Source of the DNA: Burkholderiales bacterium
GTDB lineage: Bacteria; Pseudomonadota; Gammaproteobacteria; Burkholderiales; UBA11063
Reading direction: 5' to 3'
Length of the DNA stretch: 9,730 nt
Assembly: GCA_026461645.1 (NCBI GenBank)
Contig: JAPJMP010000035.1
Span: 1-9,730 of the forward strand
Shown here: positions 7,436 to 9,730 of the stretch, piece by piece
Position numbering within the stretch: position 1 is the first letter of the stretch
Layout of the letters: every line of letters begins with the position of its first letter
The notes under the pieces: generated by a model
The model's input: the letters and a program-made list of their open reading frames with translations, nothing else
Told to the model about the DNA's origin: nothing
The model's database searches: none
Translations under genes and position numbers: made by a program

Positions 7436-8629
7436 TTAATCGACTTCTTTAATTGTACAATGATGACCAAAAATACTAAAGTATAATATAATTATAGCAC
7501 ATACAATTGGCACAATTAGTCCAAAATTTATACTATGCATATCACTTAACAATCCTAATATCGGCGGAATAATTGCGCCACCAATTACAGCCATAACCAT
7601 ATATGTGGCTGCAATTTTTGTGTCTGTATTTATATGTTTCAAACTTAGAGAAAATATTGTTGGATACATTATTGACATAAAAAAACTTACAAGGACTAAG
7701 GAATAAATTGCAAATTGCCCACTACCAAGTCCTGTGCATATTAATAATATAATTGTAATTACTGCATATACTGACAGTAATTTAGGTGGTTTAAAATAGC
7801 TTAACAAAAACGATCCAATAAATCTTCCTAGCATAAATAACACAAAACTAAATTGAAAATATTTACTTGCCTGAATATCTGATAAATATGGCAATTTCTT
7901 ACTAGTATAAAAGAAAAAATAACCCCAAATGCTAGCCTGTAAACCAACATAAAAAAACTGTGCAATAACTCCATTACGTAAATGTCGATAACGTAATAAC
8001 ACAGACCAATTAATTTTAATGGCGTCATTATCACTTTTAATCGTTGGCAATTTAGTTATTAAAAAAGCACCTATCAAAATAATTGAAATTACGCATATTA
8101 ATAAGTAAGGAGTATATATGTGACCATTAGTTGAATTGCCAGCAAAAATCATTTTTGCTCCATAATAAGAAGCAAAAACCGCACCTAAACCATTCCAAGA
8201 TTGTGCAAAATTAAGTCTTCGTGCTGCTGTAGTTGGGTCTCCGATTTTTAAAATATATGTGTTTGCACAAGTTTCCAAAAATGTTGCTCCGCTAGCAATA
8301 ACAAAAACCGCAATTAAGAAAAAGGCATATACGGCAAAAATATTCGCCAAGTAAAATAATAATGAGCCCACAATAAATAATATTAGTCCAATATAAATTC
8401 CACACTTATAAGTGCTTTTACTTATAATAATTCCAACTGGAATTGCCATAATAAAATAAGCCAAATAGTAGGCGGAATCGACAAATCCAGCATGAAATCT
8501 AGATAAATGAAAGCTATCTTTAAAATGCTTAATTAACTCACCATTAATTGTACTTGTCAACGCCCACATAAAAAATAAACTAGTAATTAAAAGTATGGCA
8601 AGATTTTGGCGATAATTGTTATTATCCAT
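7436..8629 (-). CDS. fucP: FucP-like MFS sugar:H+ symporter, probable L-fucose uptake
   Basis: Inner-membrane major facilitator of the FHS/FucP family, 397 residues (E. coli FucP 438), with about 12 hydrophobic segments. It aligns by eye with E. coli FucP through the first half: FHAGFVDSAYYLAYFI (45-60), SGATFLETCANTYI (113-126) with E119 matching the essential Glu135, and RRLNFAQSWNGLGA (137-150). At the position of the proton-coupling Asp46 (in NLND of E. coli) this protein has TINGE (27-31), i.e. Gly30 followed by Glu31. It is the first gene of the catabolic operon and lies 17 bases before the dehydratase. A promoter lies 32-60 bases upstream. The ribosome binding site is weak (GGAAT). Transport of L-fucose is inferred; L-galactose or another sugar accepted by this family remains possible. 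Confidence 0.85.
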   Translation of the reverse strand: MDNNNYRQNLAILLITSLFFMWALTSTINGELIKHFKDSFHLSRFHAGFVDSAYYLAYFIMAIPVGIIISKSTYKCGIYIGLILFIVGSLLFYLANIFAVYAFFLIAVFVIASGATFLETCANTYILKIGDPTTAARRLNFAQSWNGLGAVFASYYGAKMIFAGNSTNGHIYTPYLLICVISIILIGAFLITKLPTIKSDNDAIKINWSVLLRYRHLRNGVIAQFFYVGLQASIWGYFFFYTSKKLPYLSDIQASKYFQFSFVLFMLGRFIGSFLLSYFKPPKLLSVYAVITIILLICTGLGSGQFAIYSLVLVSFFMSIMYPTIFSLSLKHINTDTKIAATYMVMAVIGGAIIPPILGLLSDMHSINFGLIVPIVCAIIILYFSIFGHHCTIKEVD

Positions 8630-8660
8630 AAGAGTATTCCGAAAAGTTTTAATAATGCGA

Positions 8661-8688
8661 ATTATACCACTTGCGATTTATTCCACAA
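8661..8688 (-). promoter_or_regulatory. Sigma70-type promoter of the fucose/lactate operon
   Basis: On the minus strand, TTGTGG (8688-8683) and a perfect TATAAT (8666-8661) are separated by 16 bases, and the -10 box ends 31 bases before the fucP ATG. This is the only long gap before the nine-gene run, so it is the likely start of the polycistronic mRNA. Transcription should begin near 8653-8655. Confidence 0.7.
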
Positions 8689-8695
8689 GTAGTAT
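8664..8695. promoter_or_regulatory. Candidate operator: 10-base inverted repeat spanning the operon promoter
   Basis: ATACCACTTG (8664-8673) and CAAGTAGTAT (8686-8695) are inverted copies matching at 9 of 10 positions with a 12-base centre. Arm centres lie 22 bases apart, about two helical turns, as for a dimeric regulator. The dyad covers the -35 box and part of the -10, so a bound repressor would block polymerase. As RNA in the ppsR read-through transcript it could fold into a stem with one G-U pair, but no U tract follows, so it is not a good terminator. The regulator is not encoded in this window. Confidence 0.45.
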
Positions 8696-8698
8696 TAA

Positions 8699-8713
8699 TT
8701 TTGCAATGCAAAA
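8699..8713. promoter_or_regulatory. 15-base perfect palindrome upstream of the operon promoter
   Basis: TTTTGCAATGCAAAA has seven-base perfect arms around one central A. Its centre is about 20 bases upstream of the -35 box (around -52 from the predicted start), a position typical of an activator or a second regulator site. The arms are AT-rich, so chance cannot be excluded. Confidence 0.35.
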
Positions 8714-8725
8714 CAAAACTAATAA

Positions 8726-9529
8726 TTATTTTAATTTAATTTGTTGCATAATTGCGACGGAAATTTCTTCGATAGATTTTTTACTAACATTAACAAAAGG
8801 AATATTATTGATAGTCATAATATGTTCGGCAGCTTTAATTTCAATTTTACAGGTATTTATATCAGCATATTTACTATTGGGTAGACGATTTGTGCGGATA
8901 TGATGGAGTCTATCAACCTCTATCGTTAAACCAAACAGTTTATGATGATATGGCACTAAAAATTTCGGTAATTTATCATTTACTAAATCTAGTTCAGCAA
9001 AAGGAAAATTTGCAGCCTTAATCCCGTAGTTAACTGCTAAATAAAGACATGTTGGCGTTTTTCCAACTCTAGACACACCGACTAAAATTACATCTGCTTG
9101 CTCATAATTTTTAACAGTAGCACCATCATCATTGTAAAGTGAAAAATCAATAGCATCAATTCTTTTATAATATTTATTTTCATCAGTCATGCCATGAGAC
9201 ATACCAACAGCTTTTGATGCTGATTGTTTTAATTCACTCTCTAACATTGGAATGAATGCTTCAAAGAAGTCGATGTGAAATGCATAATCCAATTGAAATT
9301 TATTTCTTATATCGGGATTCATAATACTGGTAAAAATTATTGGCCTATCATTGTACTGTAAATATTTTCCATAAATTTTCACTAGCACATTATCCGCTCT
9401 ACTTTCTGAATCAATGAATGGAATAAAAAACTTTTTAAATTCAATATTGGGGAATTGAGTTAGCAGTGCATTGCCTATAGACTCAGTTGTAATACCAGTT
9501 CTATCAGAAATATAAAATACGCATTTCAT
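8726..9529 (-). CDS. ppsR: PpsR, phosphoenolpyruvate synthase regulatory protein (bifunctional kinase/phosphorylase)
   Basis: Cytoplasmic DUF299 protein, 267 residues, the usual family size. It inactivates PEP synthase (PpsA) by ADP-dependent phosphorylation of a Thr and reactivates it by phosphate-dependent dephosphorylation, so controlling conversion of pyruvate to phosphoenolpyruvate. Diagnostic segments: ISDRTGITTESIG (7-19), the central HIDFFEAF / KRIDAIDFSLYNDDG region (85-136), the P-loop GVSRVGKTPT (151-160) followed by CLYLAVNYGIKAANFPF, and KLFGLTIEVDRL (197-208). It aligns along its length with E. coli PpsR. ppsA itself is not in the window; in many gammaproteobacteria it lies next to ppsR, so it may be beyond the right edge. 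ppsR points the same way as the sugar operon, with 96 bases between them and no clear terminator, so some read-through is possible. Confidence 0.95.
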   Translation of the reverse strand: MKCVFYISDRTGITTESIGNALLTQFPNIEFKKFFIPFIDSESRADNVLVKIYGKYLQYNDRPIIFTSIMNPDIRNKFQLDYAFHIDFFEAFIPMLESELKQSASKAVGMSHGMTDENKYYKRIDAIDFSLYNDDGATVKNYEQADVILVGVSRVGKTPTCLYLAVNYGIKAANFPFAELDLVNDKLPKFLVPYHHKLFGLTIEVDRLHHIRTNRLPNSKYADINTCKIEIKAAEHIMTINNIPFVNVSKKSIEEISVAIMQQIKLK

Positions 9530-9730
9530 AATCTATCCACTAAAATTTTCTTAATTTATTATAATATACTCAAATGTATAAATGGATTATTTGTTAATAT
9601 TTTCTGTAACTACCGGCCATAACTTAATATCTTTAATCCTAAAAAAAGCAGTTACATGTTTAAAATGACAGATAAACCCTTATTTCATAATAGTTAAACT
9701 CAACTTAGGTATTCACCATTTTGGTGAGTA
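9530..9730. other. Non-coding leader region at the right edge
   Basis: No open frame of useful length was found on either strand in these 201 bases. The right-hand 50 bases contain stops in all three minus-strand frames, so any gene to the right on that strand ends at or beyond 9685. Two weak dyads occur: TGTAACT (9605-9611) with AGTTACA (9650-9656), and a six-base stem with a TTT loop, TCACCA/TGGTGA, at 9713-9727. The region probably carries the ppsR promoter and perhaps the control region of a neighbouring gene outside the window. Confidence 0.5.
9558..9563 (-). promoter_or_regulatory. Possible -10 box of the ppsR promoter
   Basis: A perfect TATAAT on the minus strand lies 28 bases before the ppsR ATG. 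No good -35 hexamer is seen at 16-18 bases upstream, and the region is very AT-rich, so the call is weak. Confidence 0.35.

Noticed and set aside
8664..8695. Intrinsic terminator of ppsR
   Set aside because: The stem can form in RNA but is not GC-rich and is followed by AAUUCGC rather than a U run; overlap with the -35 and -10 boxes favours an operator.
8616..8903. 95-codon open frame on the plus strand across the ppsR-fucP gap
   Set aside because: Overlaps the ppsR 3' end antisense and covers the operon promoter; no recognisable domain and no good ribosome binding site.
9656..9697. Short plus-strand open frame beginning ATG TTT AAA ATG
   Set aside because: Only 13 codons before a stop, with no ribosome binding site of note.
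1..9730. Defence system, prophage, insertion sequence, CRISPR or tRNA
   Set aside because: Every long open frame is explained by a metabolic or regulatory family, and no repeats, transposase motifs or cloverleaf structures were seen.

Overview
The window comes from a low-GC bacterium (by eye roughly one third GC). The PpsR protein at the right end and the FucP-like carrier resemble gammaproteobacterial family members, so an AT-rich gammaproteobacterium is the best guess. No genus can be named from the sequence alone. All ten complete genes lie on the minus strand.

Reading in the direction of transcription (right to left): 9530-9730 is non-coding. Next is ppsR (9529-8726), the bifunctional regulator of phosphoenolpyruvate synthase. 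A 96-base gap follows, holding a convincing sigma70-type promoter and two dyad symmetries. Then comes a tightly packed nine-gene run (8629 to 13) with no gap above 18 bases and several 1-4 base overlaps: FucP-type sugar/H+ symporter, UxaA-family dehydratase, short-chain dehydrogenase, FAH-family hydrolase, COG3618 amidohydrolase, a second short-chain dehydrogenase, a RhaM-type mutarotase, LutA and LutB. The first 12 bases of the window carry the probable start codon of a further gene, expected to be lutC.

Together these genes encode a nearly self-contained non-phosphorylative L-fucose pathway: uptake, anomer conversion by the mutarotase, oxidation to L-fuconolactone, lactone hydrolysis, dehydration to 2-keto-3-deoxy-L-fuconate, oxidation to the 2,4-diketo acid, and hydrolytic cleavage to pyruvate and L-lactate. 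The Lut proteins would then oxidise the L-lactate to pyruvate, so one operon could convert L-fucose to two pyruvates. The neighbouring ppsR fits a need to send pyruvate up to phosphoenolpyruvate. Substrate assignments are inferred from family membership and context; L-galactose or D-arabinose are possible alternatives.

Points that stand out: the dehydratase is UxaA-type rather than the enolase-superfamily FucD of the classical pathway; the presumed L-fucose dehydrogenase has Asn where the SDR catalytic Lys should be; the transporter lacks the Asp that couples protons in E. coli FucP; and three pathway genes contain G6-G7 runs that are out of keeping with the AT-rich composition. No mobile elements, CRISPR arrays or RNA genes were seen.
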